From the NCBI GenBank assembly GCA_963696675.1, contig CAVOLM010000033.1, positions 1 to 64,000 of the forward strand: a stretch of 64,000 nucleotides of DNA. The letters are read 5' to 3'. Of the stretch, positions 8,711 to 18,136 are shown in pieces (position 1 is the first letter of the stretch; each line of letters starts with the position of its first letter). The notes below the pieces were generated by a model that ran no database searches, had not been told where the DNA came from, and saw nothing but the letters and a program-made list of their open reading frames with translations. The stretch is from DATBVX01 sp963696675. Lineage in GTDB: Bacteria > Pseudomonadota > Gammaproteobacteria > Steroidobacterales > Steroidobacteraceae. The translations under genes were made by a program, and so were the position numbers.

Positions 8711-8893
8711 TCATTGCTCGTCAGATTGCTTTACGCAGGTAAAGGTCGCCCGACCGGACGTGCCCGCTTCGTGCTTCCATTGCTGTCCCGCCGCGGCGCA
8801 CTCGCTCTGAGAATCGAAGCCCGAAATGTTTGCAACAGGCGGTGCCTGATTGGGCGTTGTGCTGAGCGTCAAGATCAAGACCCAAGTCTCCAT
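8711..8893 (-). CDS. Small hypothetical protein with paired Cys
   Basis: A 60-residue product starting METWVLILTL, followed by ISGFDSQSECAAAG, a Trp, and FTCVKQSD near the end. The layout (hydrophobic start, FDS-x-x-x-C, W, FTCV) resembles small single-domain proteins that are common in proteobacteria but have no known function. A GGAGG seven bases upstream of the ATG at 8893 supports both the gene and its start. It lies between the inverted and the third direct copy of the repeat. Confidence 0.6.
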   Translation of the reverse strand: METWVLILTLSTTPNQAPPVANISGFDSQSECAAAGQQWKHEAGTSGRATFTCVKQSDEQ

Positions 8894-9086
8894 TCCCGGA
8901 TCCTCCACTAACGGGCTCACGATCTGTGGGGCGCACTGTATCGCCCCGCGCTGGGCGACTCCTGTGACCGGTTCCGCATCTCCTCAACGCATCCTGGCTC
9001 TCGCCGAACGGAATTGTTGCGGTTGACTTCAATTAGCGACGCCACATTGGACCTGGCCACGGCGGGTATAAGCCGCAAAGCGAAGG

Positions 9087-9208
9087 GCGGCTCGATTGTC
9101 TGAAACTGTGGGTACTGGTGACGGTACCTAAGCACGCCCAGTCGCAGTTAGATGGTGGCTCAGGTAGTTGCGCCACCTATTGCTGTTAATTGAGAAAAAG
9201 ACAACCCA
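9087..9208 (+). repeat. Dispersed intergenic repeat, copy C
   Basis: Left arm GGCTCGATTGTCTGAAACT, GTAC at 9112 and 9124, right arm GGCTCAGGTAGTTGCGCC, then CCTATTGCTGTTAATTGAG. It aligns with copies A and B in the same orientation over more than 100 bases. It lies upstream of a stretch (9209-9742) with no firm gene. Confidence 0.65.
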
Positions 9209-9322
9209 CGACCAAGGTTCAAATCGGGGGCTCAATTCGCAAATTTCCGCAGACGCCGCCGACTAGTTCGCGCTGCATGAACATGCATTCCCAGATGAGG
9301 AAGACCTCAAAGGACCACCAGG

Positions 9323-9682
9323 ATGCCGTGGAACCGCCTTGGGCCTTCCCGCAACTACCAATTGCCCGCATCCATCGCCGGTGGCCGATCGACGTCCACC
9401 AACACTCTTGCGAGATCAGACCAAGTAGCCGCTGATTCCTTTGAAGAACCAATTGCCGTTCACGTGGATAGGGGAACCGAGAGTCGTTATGTGGTTTGTA
9501 CTCGCAGTTTTGTTATCCCGCGGCTAACGCAGTCTAATGGCGCAGAACTTTATGTGTTGATATGCGCCTTTCTCCACGAGGGGACATCCGACATTCAGAC
9601 GCAACGAAACGCCAAGTATGCTCGTCTTCATGACGTCATCTATCTAACCGACTCAGCCTCCATCCAGCGGCGACTGAACTAA
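9323..9682 (+). CDS. Unassigned open frame, doubtful
   Basis: A 119-codon frame in a stretch that looks less GC-rich than its surroundings. Its second half (for example AELYVLICAFLHEGTS) reads more like protein than the first. I recognise no family and see no good ribosome-binding site. It is the only candidate gene in the 849-base interval 8894-9742, which otherwise holds repeat copy C. It may be a remnant. Confidence 0.2.
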   Translation: MPWNRLGPSRNYQLPASIAGGRSTSTNTLARSDQVAADSFEEPIAVHVDRGTESRYVVCTRSFVIPRLTQSNGAELYVLICAFLHEGTSDIQTQRNAKYARLHDVIYLTDSASIQRRLN

Positions 9683-9742
9683 ATACCGTTTATCCGTACT
9701 ATCCGCGCGTCTTCAGCAGAGCAACTGGGTCTTTGAGCTGGC

Positions 9743-10060
9743 CTACTTCGGGACCGGGCGCTTGAACATCCCGTCGATTTTCTCGTTGGTCGCGTCGCAA
9801 CACGACTGGCTGGCCTGTGCAGCGGCCAATGCCTGATTCGCCGTGCTTTGCGCACCGCTCGCCGCCTGATTGGCGGACCGAGCCGCGCTGTTCGCACTAT
9901 CGGCCGTAGAACGTGCCGCCGCCAGCTCGGACTGGAGCTTACTGACCTGCGACTTCAGATTGTCGATCTCCGCCTGCAGTGGCCTCAGATCCGCACACGC
10001 CACAAGACCAGCCACGACGACTGCGGCAGCGGCCACCTTCACAACGATCGCGCACTTCAT
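9743..10060 (-). CDS. Lpp/OprI-like alanine-zipper lipoprotein
   Basis: A 105-residue lipoprotein. The signal segment MKCAIVVKVAAAAVVVAGLVAC ends at the lipobox Cys. A heptad-like coiled coil (LQAEIDNLKSQVSKLQSEL) and a long Ala/Ser/Asn-rich zipper follow; the C-terminus ends in Lys. This is the build of Lpp/OprI proteins, trimeric coiled coils that link the outer membrane to peptidoglycan through a terminal Lys. The start at 10060 is chosen because GGAG lies six bases upstream; two in-frame Met codons just upstream overlap that site. It is longer than Lpp or OprI, so attachment to the wall is not certain. Confidence 0.7.
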   Translation of the reverse strand: MKCAIVVKVAAAAVVVAGLVACADLRPLQAEIDNLKSQVSKLQSELAAARSTADSANSAARSANQAASGAQSTANQALAAAQASQSCCDATNEKIDGMFKRPVPK

Positions 10061-10501
10061 GCACATCTCCATTCTGGTTTGTTCGTTCGGGAAGTCCCTG
10101 AAACGATGCGTGAGCGGAGCGCAAGCGACGTGCCGCCTTTCGCAGCAGCGCGACTGCATCAAATTTGACACGCAATTGCAACTCGCGTGTCTGTCGGTCG
10201 CGACAGTTGCCTACACACTGCTGACGCAAAGGGTGTCACTGTGGACCCACGCAGGACGTACCACAGTGCACCGTTACAAGCTCGTCGTCGAAAGAAGTCT
10301 GTTCGGCAGGTCGCAGACTGCGAATTTCAATATCGACGCGATGGTGGAAAGAGGAAATCACGAGAGCTGTCAACTGCGCCGTAGCGGTGATTGCAGCCAG
10401 TTCCTTTATGGCGCTCGATTCGTTTCGCGCGCATGGCGTTTGAAGTTACTATCTGCCTGGTTCGCGCGTCTGCCGACGATAACAATAGAGGAGAGCGTCA
10501 G
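10061..10501. other. Intergenic region between divergent genes
   Basis: A 441-base gap between the Lpp-like gene and the NTF2-like gene. A TTGACA hexamer occurs at 10165-10170, but no matching -10 lies at the right distance. I find no further gene, repeat or hairpin. Confidence 0.35.
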
Positions 10502-11068
10502 ATGCTTGATTCCCTACACGCCCCGCTCAGGGGTAAGACCTTCGGCCACTTCCTTCTCATTCTGCCGCTTGCACTCATCCTGGCTGCGTCGACACAGCCG
10601 TCGCTCGCCGAGGACGCGGCGGCGACGTTGACAACGCTGCTCGATCGAGCGCAGATCGAGGACATGCTGGTCGACTACTACGGGCAACTCGGCGCGGGTC
10701 GCCACGACTTCGGCGCCTTCTACGTCGAAGACGGCGTACTCAATGTGAATGGCCTGGTCGCGCAAGGCCGGCAAGGCATCGAGGATCTCTACAAGAAGCT
10801 CGCGGAAGGATCGCCGCGCCGGCCGGGAACGTTCCGCATGCTGCTCACCAATCCCAAGATCGTCGTCAACGGCGACACGGCAACCGCAGATGTCATATGG
10901 ACGGGCGTTAATTCCGAATCGGTGACGGCGCCGCCGCAGTTCATCGAGCAGGGCCGCGAGCACGACGAGCTCGTCAAGCGCCATGGACGTTGGTACTTCA
11001 AGCGCCGCGTCATCACGAGCGACGGCGGCTTGCCCGCGATGTTCCAGAAGACGCAAGAATCGCAGTAG
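10502..11068 (+). CDS. Exported SnoaL/NTF2-like protein
   Basis: A 188-residue protein. The signal peptide HFLLILPLALILAAS ends near SLAEDA. An NTF2-like cone fold follows: IEDMLVDYYGQLGAG, DFGAFYVEDGVLNVNG and a terminal strand pair ending GRWYFKRRVI. This is the arrangement of SnoaL-like proteins, which hold small hydrophobic ligands or act as isomerases and dehydratases. GAGGAG about 8 bases upstream supports the start at 10502. It is convergent with the MFS gene at 11109. Substrate unknown. Confidence 0.75.
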   Translation: MLDSLHAPLRGKTFGHFLLILPLALILAASTQPSLAEDAAATLTTLLDRAQIEDMLVDYYGQLGAGRHDFGAFYVEDGVLNVNGLVAQGRQGIEDLYKKLAEGSPRRPGTFRMLLTNPKIVVNGDTATADVIWTGVNSESVTAPPQFIEQGREHDELVKRHGRWYFKRRVITSDGGLPAMFQKTQESQ

Positions 11069-11108
11069 CGGCGTCCTAGGGGTGTTTCGGTGAAACCGCG
11101 CCCACCTC

Positions 11109-12282
11109 TCACTGGCGCCGTTTCTCTAAGCAGCAGCCCCAGCGCGCCCGCGATCGCGGCTGCCGCGGCGGCGATCGCGAGAGGTGCAGCGAGCGTACTT
11201 CGATCGGCGAGCCAGCCGGCCACGACCGGCGTGGCGACGCCGCCTCCGATTTCCCCGACGCACACGATGAGGCCCATCGCCGTCGCCGCATGACGCCGCG
11301 AAATGGTTTCGCCCGGGATGATGCCCATGAAGAGCGGGAAAACGCCCGCGCTCAGCATGCCGCCGAACATGATCGCCGCGAGCAGCGTCGGTGGGCCGTG
11401 GAAATACAGCGCCGCCAATGGCGCAAGCATCGCCGCAAAGGAAAACACCACCGTGGCGGGCTTGCGCCCGATCCGATCAGAGAGTGCCGGCACGAGGAAC
11501 GCGAACGGTCCCGCCATCCCGGCCACGCTCATGACCCAGCTCATCAGCGTCGTGGAGTAACCGCGCATGCTCGTGAGATAAAGCGGCAGGAACGCCAGCA
11601 AGACGACGACGTGGCCGATCATGCAGATGCTGATAAGGCAGCAGAGCCAGATGTTGCGCACGCGGAGCATCTGCCGCAGATCGATACGCTCGTGCTTCGT
11701 CACGGGCCTGGAGTCCCGGGGCTCGCGCACCCAGAGCCAGATGGCGAGCCCGCACAGCAGGCCGGGGATGCCGGCGACGTAGAACGCGACTCGCCAATTG
11801 AACGCGTTCGCGAGAGCGACCAGCACGAGGGGTGCCAGGACTGCGCCCAGGAGCGTCCCGAAGAAGTTCTGCATGAAGCCGGCGTTGATGCCGCGCCGGT
11901 GCGGCGAGGATTCGGCTTGACGATCGCCAGGCACACCGGCAGTACAGGACCCTCGGCGGCGCCCATGATCATGCGCGCCACGAGCAGCAGCAGAAAGTTC
12001 GGTGCCATACCGGAGAGGAATGAGCACGCGCAGAAGATGGCGATGAACGCTAACAGGAACGGCTTGCGCACACCCGCCGAATCGGACCAGCGTCCGATGA
12101 GCATAGGCGGACAGCGCCCAGGTGATCGAAAGCCCCGAGCTGAGCAACCCCACCTGCGTGTTGCTGAGCGCGAGATCCGGGACGATGAACGGCGTGAGAA
12201 AATTGAGCGCCGTGCGATCGAAGTAGGCGAAGCCGAACGTCATTCCGAGCAGCAGCACCAGACCGTTCTCGTACGAGAACAA
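11109..12282 (-). CDS. MFS transporter, frameshifted in this sequence
   Basis: A major facilitator with about twelve membrane helices. It starts near LLLGMTFGFAYFDRTALNF, and the GRWSDSAGVRKPF loop and the RIGRKPATVV loop are the two MFS signature loops. The LVLVALANAFNWRVAFYVAG stretch resembles the anion:cation symporter group. The segment around 11915-12105 is readable only in another frame, so there are two compensating indels, plus one near the 3' end that hides the expected stop at 11109. Uncorrected, the frame would run antisense across the NTF2-like gene to 10789. The start is uncertain (TTG at 12282 or a codon about 13 triplets upstream). It follows the hydroxylase gene and may import its substrate (inference). 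Confidence 0.7.
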
Positions 12283-12421
12283 GCCGCCGCGCGCGGGGGC
12301 TGAAGCGGAGTGCGGTGTCAGGGCATCCTCCTGCGTTGGCGCGCGAAATGTAACAGGTTCCGCCCGCCGGTACCCTCAGGAAGAATTTGGAGTCTTGTGT
12401 GCCCCAACGCTGGCAGCGAGC

Positions 12422-14545
12422 TCACGCCAGCGACGTTGCGAGTTGCAGCCCCTCGTCGCTCAATGGTAGGCGTCGTATGCGCCGGCCACTCGCTGCGAAG
12501 ATGGCATTGGCCACCGCTGGCGCGACCGGAGGCACGGGTGGCTCGCCGATCCCACCCAAGCGTCTCGCCCGGACTCTCGAGAATTTCGACGTCGATGCGC
12601 GGGCACTGGTCGATCCGGACCAGCGGATAAGTGTCGAAATTCTTCTGCTGCACCTGGCCGTCTTCGACCGTGATCTTGCCGAAAGCGGCGGCACTCAGCC
12701 CGAAGATCACGCCGCCTTCGAACTGCGACTGAATTATGTTGGGATTCACGGCCGTGCCGCAGTCGACCGCGCAAGACACGCGATGCACGTGCAGCGTGTC
12801 GCCGGGCCCGACGGACACTTCGGCGACCTGCGCGGTCAGTGATCCAAAGCCGCGCAGGAAGGCGATGCCGCGACCACGACCTTGCGGCAGTGGCTCATGC
12901 CAACCGGCGAGCTTCGCGGCCGCGTCGAGTACGCGCAGCGCACGCGGCTGGCGCGACAGCAGGCCGCGCCGCATCTCGAGCGGATCCTTCTGCAGCGCGT
13001 GTGCCACTTCATCGATGAAGCTTTCAAAGAAAAACAGGTTCTGAGACGCGTCGACCGAGCGCCAGGCACCGAGCGGCACGCCAGGATTCCAACTCGCGTA
13101 GGTGATGAGCAGATTCGGCAGCTGCATAGAGCTGCCCGGCCAGTCCACCGTGGGCTCATCCGCATCCATGCAGGCGATCTGTGCACGCACCGCCGTGATC
13201 GCGCCGTTGGCGTCGAGGCCGGCCCGCATCCGCGTGACAGCGGCGGGACGATAAAAACCGTGCTGGGTATCCTCCTCGCGTGACCAGATGAGCTTCACGG
13301 GCGCGCCGACCTCGCGCGCGATCAACGCAACCTGTACGCCGTAGTCCGTCTGCAACCGCCGACCGAAGCCGCCGCCGACCAGGGTGGTACGGATGGTTAC
13401 CGCCGACTCGGCGAAGCCGAGTGCCTTGGCGACAACGGTTTTCATCTCAGACTGAACCTGTGTCGGCACCCAAAGCTCCGCGCGTCCGTCGCGAACCAGC
13501 GCTGTGCCGTTCATGGGCTCCAACGGCGAGTGCGACAGGAGCGGCACCTCGTACGTGCTTTCGACGATGCGCGCTGCGTTCGCCAGTCCTGCTGGCGCAT
13601 TGCATGCCGCAGGTCGCTCTCGCTCTCACCCTTGGCGACAGTCGCGGTCCCTTCGACCTTCGTGAGTTCGCGCAGCCGTTGCGCGATCGCATCCGAATTG
13701 AGCGCCGGGTTCACCTTGCTACGCCATTTTGGTGCGAGGAAAGCCAGGCCCTGGCGCGCGCTCCAGTAATCTTTCGCCACCACGGCCACGGCGTTGTCGA
13801 GCTTGACGACGCGGCTCACGCCAGCCACTCGTAATGCAGGTGCCGGGTCGACACTCTCCAGCGTGCCGCCCAAGGTCGGGCACTGCGTGATGGCTGCGCA
13901 CATTAGGCCCGGCATCTGGACGTCGATGCCAAAGACCGCGCTACCGTTGACCCTCGCGCGCTGCTGCAACGGCGGGATGGGCTTGCCGATGAGTTGCCAG
14001 CGCTCCCGCGGTTTGAGTGCAACTTCTGACGGCGGTGAGAGTCGCGCGGCATCGCCCGCCAATTCGCCATACGCGGCGCTCCGGCCCGACGATGCATGAT
14101 GCACGGCGCCGTGCTGTGCAGTGCAAGTCTCAGCGGGGACATTCCAGCGGCGCGCTGCGGCGCGGATCAGCAACTCGCGTGCGGTGGCACCGGCTGTGCG
14201 CAGGCGTTCGAACATACCCCGCACCGATCCACTGCCGCCGGTCTGATAGGTCTTCCATACGCCGTAGTACGCGGGCTCGACGGGCGCCATCTCGACGCGT
14301 ACCTGCTGCCAATCCAGTTCCAATTCATCCGCCAGGATTTGGGCCAGCGCTGATTGCGATCCCTGGCCCAGTTCCGTGGCATTCACGAGCAGAGTCGTGC
14401 GCCCGTCGGCATCGATGCGGATCCAGCCCGCCAGCGTTTCCGAATCGTCGGCAGCGGCCCATGGCGTGCGAATGCCGATCCAGAGAGCGCCGCCCACGGC
14501 GACGCCCGTCCCGAGAAGCGCGCGACGCGAAATCAGGCACGTCAT
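12422..14545 (-). CDS. Molybdopterin hydroxylase large subunit (isoquinoline 1-oxidoreductase beta-like), frameshifted
   Basis: A xanthine dehydrogenase/aldehyde oxidase-type subunit. A Tat-like leader (SRRALLGTGVAVGGALW) is followed by NATELGQGSQSALAQILADE, then VGGGFGRRLQTDYGVQ and AVDCGTAVNP. GGIGEPPVPPVAPAVANAI at the C-terminus carries the conserved catalytic Glu. It is about 700 residues when rejoined, as usual for IorB-type proteins. Two frameshifts (near 13590 and 12555) split it. A GGAG six bases upstream supports the start at 14545. No 2Fe-2S small subunit is seen next to it, which is unusual. Substrate unknown, probably a heteroaromatic or aldehyde. Confidence 0.8.
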
Positions 14546-14672
14546 AGGTGGCTCCTGCTTGGGTGTGCGGCACTAGCGTACTGCCGCGTTTGCAGCGCCG
14601 TCACTCGCATGCCGCTCGGGCTATCGGACGCGCACTTGGTTCCTCACAGCATGCGGTTGGTACCACCGTTGT

Positions 14673-14774
14673 CTATTGCGCAACTAGCCATCCGAGATGC
14701 ATTGTGTGCGCGATGAGGAAGCCGACCAGGCCCGCTACAAGGCCCACGACGAGGATTGAAATCTGAGCGTTCAC
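14673..14774 (-). CDS. Possible 33-residue membrane miniprotein
   Basis: A GTG start at 14774 preceded by AGGGGA at about six bases gives a peptide beginning VNAQISILVVGLVAGLVGF and ending GWLVAQ. It is a single glycine-rich membrane helix reminiscent of the helices of small GlsB/YeaQ-type proteins, but far shorter. It is the only coding candidate in the 409-base gap 14546-14954. Such a short frame could arise by chance. Confidence 0.35.
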   Translation of the reverse strand: MNAQISILVVGLVAGLVGFLIAHTMHLGWLVAQ

Positions 14775-14954
14775 GCGCAGTCCCCTAAGGGTAAACAGAT
14801 GTCCCCCATTGCAAGTCCGGCGTGCGGAAGCCGCCCTACGATGCGTCGCCATCTGTAAGTGCGCGCGTCGCACGAGGGGCAATCCGTGGGCCGCCAAGGG
14901 CCATTTGCCCAATTCCCCAGCTCGAAAGCTGCTGCTCCGAACTAGGTGCTCAAC

Positions 14955-15326
14955 ATGGCTGTCCCTGATTTCCAGAGCTTGATGCTGCCGATGCTGAGGC
15001 TCGCCGGTGACGGTCAGCAACACGTTCTTTCCGAAGCGGTCGAGTGGCTGGCTCAAGAGTTTCAGCTGTCCGATGACGACAGATCGCAACGTCTCGAAAG
15101 CGGGCAGACGCGGCTGCACAACCGGGTGGGCTGGACAACCATATATCTCAAGAAGGCTGGCCTGCTCCGAGCCATTGGCCCGGGACGCTACCAGCTGACA
15201 GAACGCGGTCGTGAGGTGCTCGCTAGCAAGCCCGCTACCATTGATGTTGCTTTCCTCGAGAGTCGGTTCCCAGAGATGTCGGAGTTCCGCAAGGCCCGTT
15301 CAAGCCATTACTACGCCAACAGGTAG
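14955..15326 (+). CDS. Orphan Mrr N-terminal domain protein
   Basis: A 123-residue protein that matches the N-terminal winged-helix domain of Mrr restriction endonucleases: MAVPDFQSLMLPMLRLAGD, RLHNRVGWTTIYLKKAGLL and RYQLTERGREVLAS. Intact Mrr proteins continue with a PD-(D/E)xK nuclease domain; here the protein stops shortly after FPEMSEFRKA. No nuclease domain is readable in any frame downstream. AGGTG six bases upstream supports the start at 14955. It may be a remnant or a stand-alone DNA-binding protein. Confidence 0.7.
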   Translation: MAVPDFQSLMLPMLRLAGDGQQHVLSEAVEWLAQEFQLSDDDRSQRLESGQTRLHNRVGWTTIYLKKAGLLRAIGPGRYQLTERGREVLASKPATIDVAFLESRFPEMSEFRKARSSHYYANR

Positions 15327-15544
15327 GCCGCGCTGGGCGCGGAGGCTCGCGCGCCTAGGCATGGGGAACCCTACACGACCGATGCCGTCGGAAGGTATAG
15401 AGACATTGAGCAAGGTGCTGCCGCTAGTGGATGCGTGCCGCCTCGGAGGGGACGGGCCGAACCACAATCGCAGCTCTGAACGTCATGTTCCCAAGGACGG
15501 GCCGTATGCGTATTCCTAGCCGCCAGCAGATTACGCGAGCATCC

Positions 15545-16416
15545 ATGCATGAACAGAGCTACGCGACGAAGCCTTCACCGCTGATTCGCTTGCTGCGCGC
15601 TTTCTCGGCGCTCTTACCGGGTGACTATCCTCAAGACTACGTTCTATTTGTATTGCATCGACTGGCCGCGGCGCTTCATGCGCAACGCCCTGTTCGCGTT
15701 CTATCGCTTCGATCACGTCTACGCCGTCTTGAAGGAATTCTCCAGCAACTACCACGGCAAGTTCTCTGTGCTCGAGTGCGGAACTTCCGACGTCTACGCA
15801 TTCGTGAAGCTTCGTCTACGCCACACGCTATTTGCGCTTGGAGAATCGTGTGGTCGTGCACGGCTTCGACAGTTTCGAGGGCATGCCAGCGCCAGCTGAT
15901 GAAAGGGATGAGGATTGGGTGTCTCGCGATAATTGGGTGCCCGGGCAATTCAAAGGGCGCTACGACGCGCTCGACGCTTACTGCTCGAAGCGTTATTCAA
16001 ACTACCGCCGTCACAAAGGCAATTTTGAAAGCACGATCGCCAGCGCCTTCCTCGCGTCGCTCGCGGAATGGCCGCCCATTCTCGTCTGGATCGATTCGGA
16101 CTATTACTCTTCGGCGCGCACGATCTTCGAGCGGCTGATTAATCGGCTTCCGAACGGTTGTGTCGTTTACTTCGATGAGTTGGAGACCTTCAACTTCGGC
16201 TCGCGTTTGACCGGCGAGGCCCGCCTGGTGCATGAAATCGACTCAGGGCTGTTCGGCGAAGAAATCGAGCTCGTTCCGGATGTGCAATTGTCGCTTCACT
16301 CGCACCGCGTATATCGCTTCTTCCGGTTGCCGCCGAACAGCATGTTCGTGCGTCTACAAAATGAGAATCAAGCAAAGTACGTGCACCATCCCTCCGGCGG
16401 CTCGCCTCTGCCGTGA
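15545..16416 (+). CDS. TylF/MycF-like O-methyltransferase, frameshifted
   Basis: A class I SAM methyltransferase of the macrocin O-methyltransferase type. FSVLECGTSDVYAFV is the SAM-binding region, then HGFDSFEGMP, VWIDSDYYSSARTIFE and FDELETFNFGSR. The three parts are readable in three frames, with shifts near 15625 and 15830, so two indels interrupt it. The start is uncertain: MHEQSYATKP at 15545 or MRIPSRQQ at 15508, neither with a strong ribosome-binding site. Such enzymes methylate sugars or small metabolites; no glycan or antibiotic cluster surrounds it. Confidence 0.65.
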
Positions 16417-16446
16417 CGGGCGCATGTACAAGTCGCAGGGCAGCGC

Positions 16447-16863
16447 ATGCCAGTAGGTGTCGATTTCCTTAGCTTTGTGCTCGAGCAGCTCGCGCAGCTG
16501 CGCGGAGTGAGCTCGCGCCGCATGTTCGGCGGTGTGGGACTCTACTGGGACGGGCTGTTCTTCGGGTTGATCGACGATGACGTCCTGTATCTCAAGGTCG
16601 ACGACTCGAACCGTACCGACTACACCGCGCGCGGCATGGACGCCTTCCGGCCCTTCAAGGACAAGCCGCTCTATTCGATGACGTATTTCCAGGTGCCAGC
16701 GGATGTGCTCGAGGAGGCGGAGCTGCTGGTGCAGTGGGCACGGAAGTCCTGTGCAGTCGCCCTGGCCTCGCGGGATGCAGCGCGAGCCAAGAGAAGGCCA
16801 GCCAAGACCCGCGCCAGCAGGAAGAAGACCACGCGCACGACGCGCAGCAAGCGCAGAAAATAG
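16447..16863 (+). CDS. TfoX N-terminal domain protein
   Basis: A 138-residue protein. Residues 1-100 match the TfoX/Sxy N-terminal domain: SSRRMFGGVGLYWDGLFFGL, LYLKVDDSN and MTYFQVPADVLEE. The last 30 residues are a Lys/Arg/Ala/Thr-rich tail (RRPAKTRASRKKTTR) of the kind seen in DNA-binding proteins. TfoX proteins control competence in Pasteurellaceae and Vibrio, but most single-domain homologues are uncharacterised. The stop lies 3 bases from the stop of the convergent MFS gene. Confidence 0.85.
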   Translation: MPVGVDFLSFVLEQLAQLRGVSSRRMFGGVGLYWDGLFFGLIDDDVLYLKVDDSNRTDYTARGMDAFRPFKDKPLYSMTYFQVPADVLEEAELLVQWARKSCAVALASRDAARAKRRPAKTRASRKKTTRTTRSKRRK

Positions 16864-16866
16864 CGC

Positions 16867-18136
16867 TCAGAGGCTCGCTGCAGGCTGCTCCAGTCCGTGA
16901 CCTTGCGGGCCGCGCTCGCGCCGGCGCAGCAACCAGGCGTACACGAATCCCAGCAGGCTCAACGCGCCGAAGAACGCGAGCATCGGCAGGTAGCCGACGG
17001 GATTGTCTGCGCCGGCATGCGACGCATCGTTGATCGCGCCCACCACGACGTTGCAGACGGTGAGGCCGATGTTCTGCAGCATCGTCATCAGGCCGAATGC
17101 CGTGCCGAGACGCTTCGGCTCCACGAGGATCGAGACCGAGGGCCAGAGCACGGCGGGGACCAGCGAGAAACTCACGCCGATGAGCACCGTCGTGACCCAC
17201 AGGCTCCAGGAGGTCTCGGCGAGAATCAGGAAGCTGAGCGGCAGCAGGAGCGATCCGAACACCATCAGCAGGCCTCTGCGCCCGAACCGGTCAGCGATCC
17301 AGCCGAAGAGTGGCGTCGCAAAGACCGCAGCCAGGAACACGTAGCTGTTCATCTGTCCTGCGGTATCGAGCGGCAACCCGTGCGCATGCTGAAAGTAGGC
17401 GATCGCAAACGTGCTGCGGAACGGGAAGATCACCGAGTAGAACAGCACGCAGAGCGCGACGAGGTACCAGTACGAGCGATTGAAGCGCCACACGTCCGAC
17501 CAGACGAATCGATCCGTGCTGGTTGCGGCGAGTTGCGCGCCCCGGGCGCGCGCCTGGGCATCGACCCACCAATAAGCCGCGGCGCCGACGAGGCCGAGCG
17601 CCATGATCGTGGCTGCAAACCACAGCGGCGGCTGCCAGCCCCGCTGATAGAGCCCCGCCGCATACGTGGGTGACAAGATCAGCGGCGTATGAGCCCAACC
17701 GCGCCATGCTGAGGCCGAGCCCCATCGCGAAGGCGACGCTCTTGCCGGCGAACCATTGTCCGAGTGCCGCCAGCGTGGCGACGATCATGGTTTCTGCGCC
17801 GATGCCGAACAGCAGCCGGCCGGTCGCCATCACGACGAAGTGACTGCCGATCGCCGTCAGCATCGCACCGACCACGCAGATCAAGGCGGTCCAGAACGTG
17901 ACGCGTGCGGCGCCGAACCGATCGGTGAGCACGCCACCCACCAGCACCAGGACGATGTTCGGCGCGCTGTAGATCGCGTTCAGGGTGCCCAGCTGAGTCG
18001 AGGTGAAGCCGAGCTGGTGCTGTAACAGGTCGGCGATCGGTGCGATCGAGTCGTAGACGTAGTAGTTGCCGAACAGCGCGACGCTTGTGAAAAGCAGGAT
18101 CCACCAGCGCGCCTGGCCCGCGGTGCGCGTATTCAA
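16867..18136 (-). CDS. MFS transporter, frameshifted in this sequence
   Basis: A 12-helix major facilitator. The N-terminal half includes LFGNYYVYDSIAPIADLL, GGVLTDRFGAARVTF and LFGIGAETMIVATLAALG. The C-terminal half includes PLFGWIADRFGRRGLLMVFG and SLLGFVYAWLLRRRERG. The halves lie in different frames with one shift near 17680. A TTG at 18136 overlaps the stop of the upstream yyaL-like gene (TTGA), which suggests coupling; a TTG at 18208 is also open. Substrate unknown. Confidence 0.7.

Noticed and set aside
6071..9208. Integron attC sites and a cassette array
   Set aside because: One arm of copy B has GCTCAAC, which fits RYYYAAC, but the other arm has GTTGCGC, which does not fit GTTRRRY. 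The units are about 3 kb with genes on both strands, and no integrase is in view. A covariance search for attC would settle it.
10165..10193. Sigma-70 promoter starting with TTGACA
   Set aside because: The hexamer is perfect, but no -10-like sequence lies 16-18 bases downstream.
10789..11108. C-terminal extension of the MFS transporter over the NTF2-like gene
   Set aside because: It is antisense to a well-supported gene with signal peptide and ribosome-binding site, and its residues are not transporter-like; the expected stop at 11109 is one frame away.
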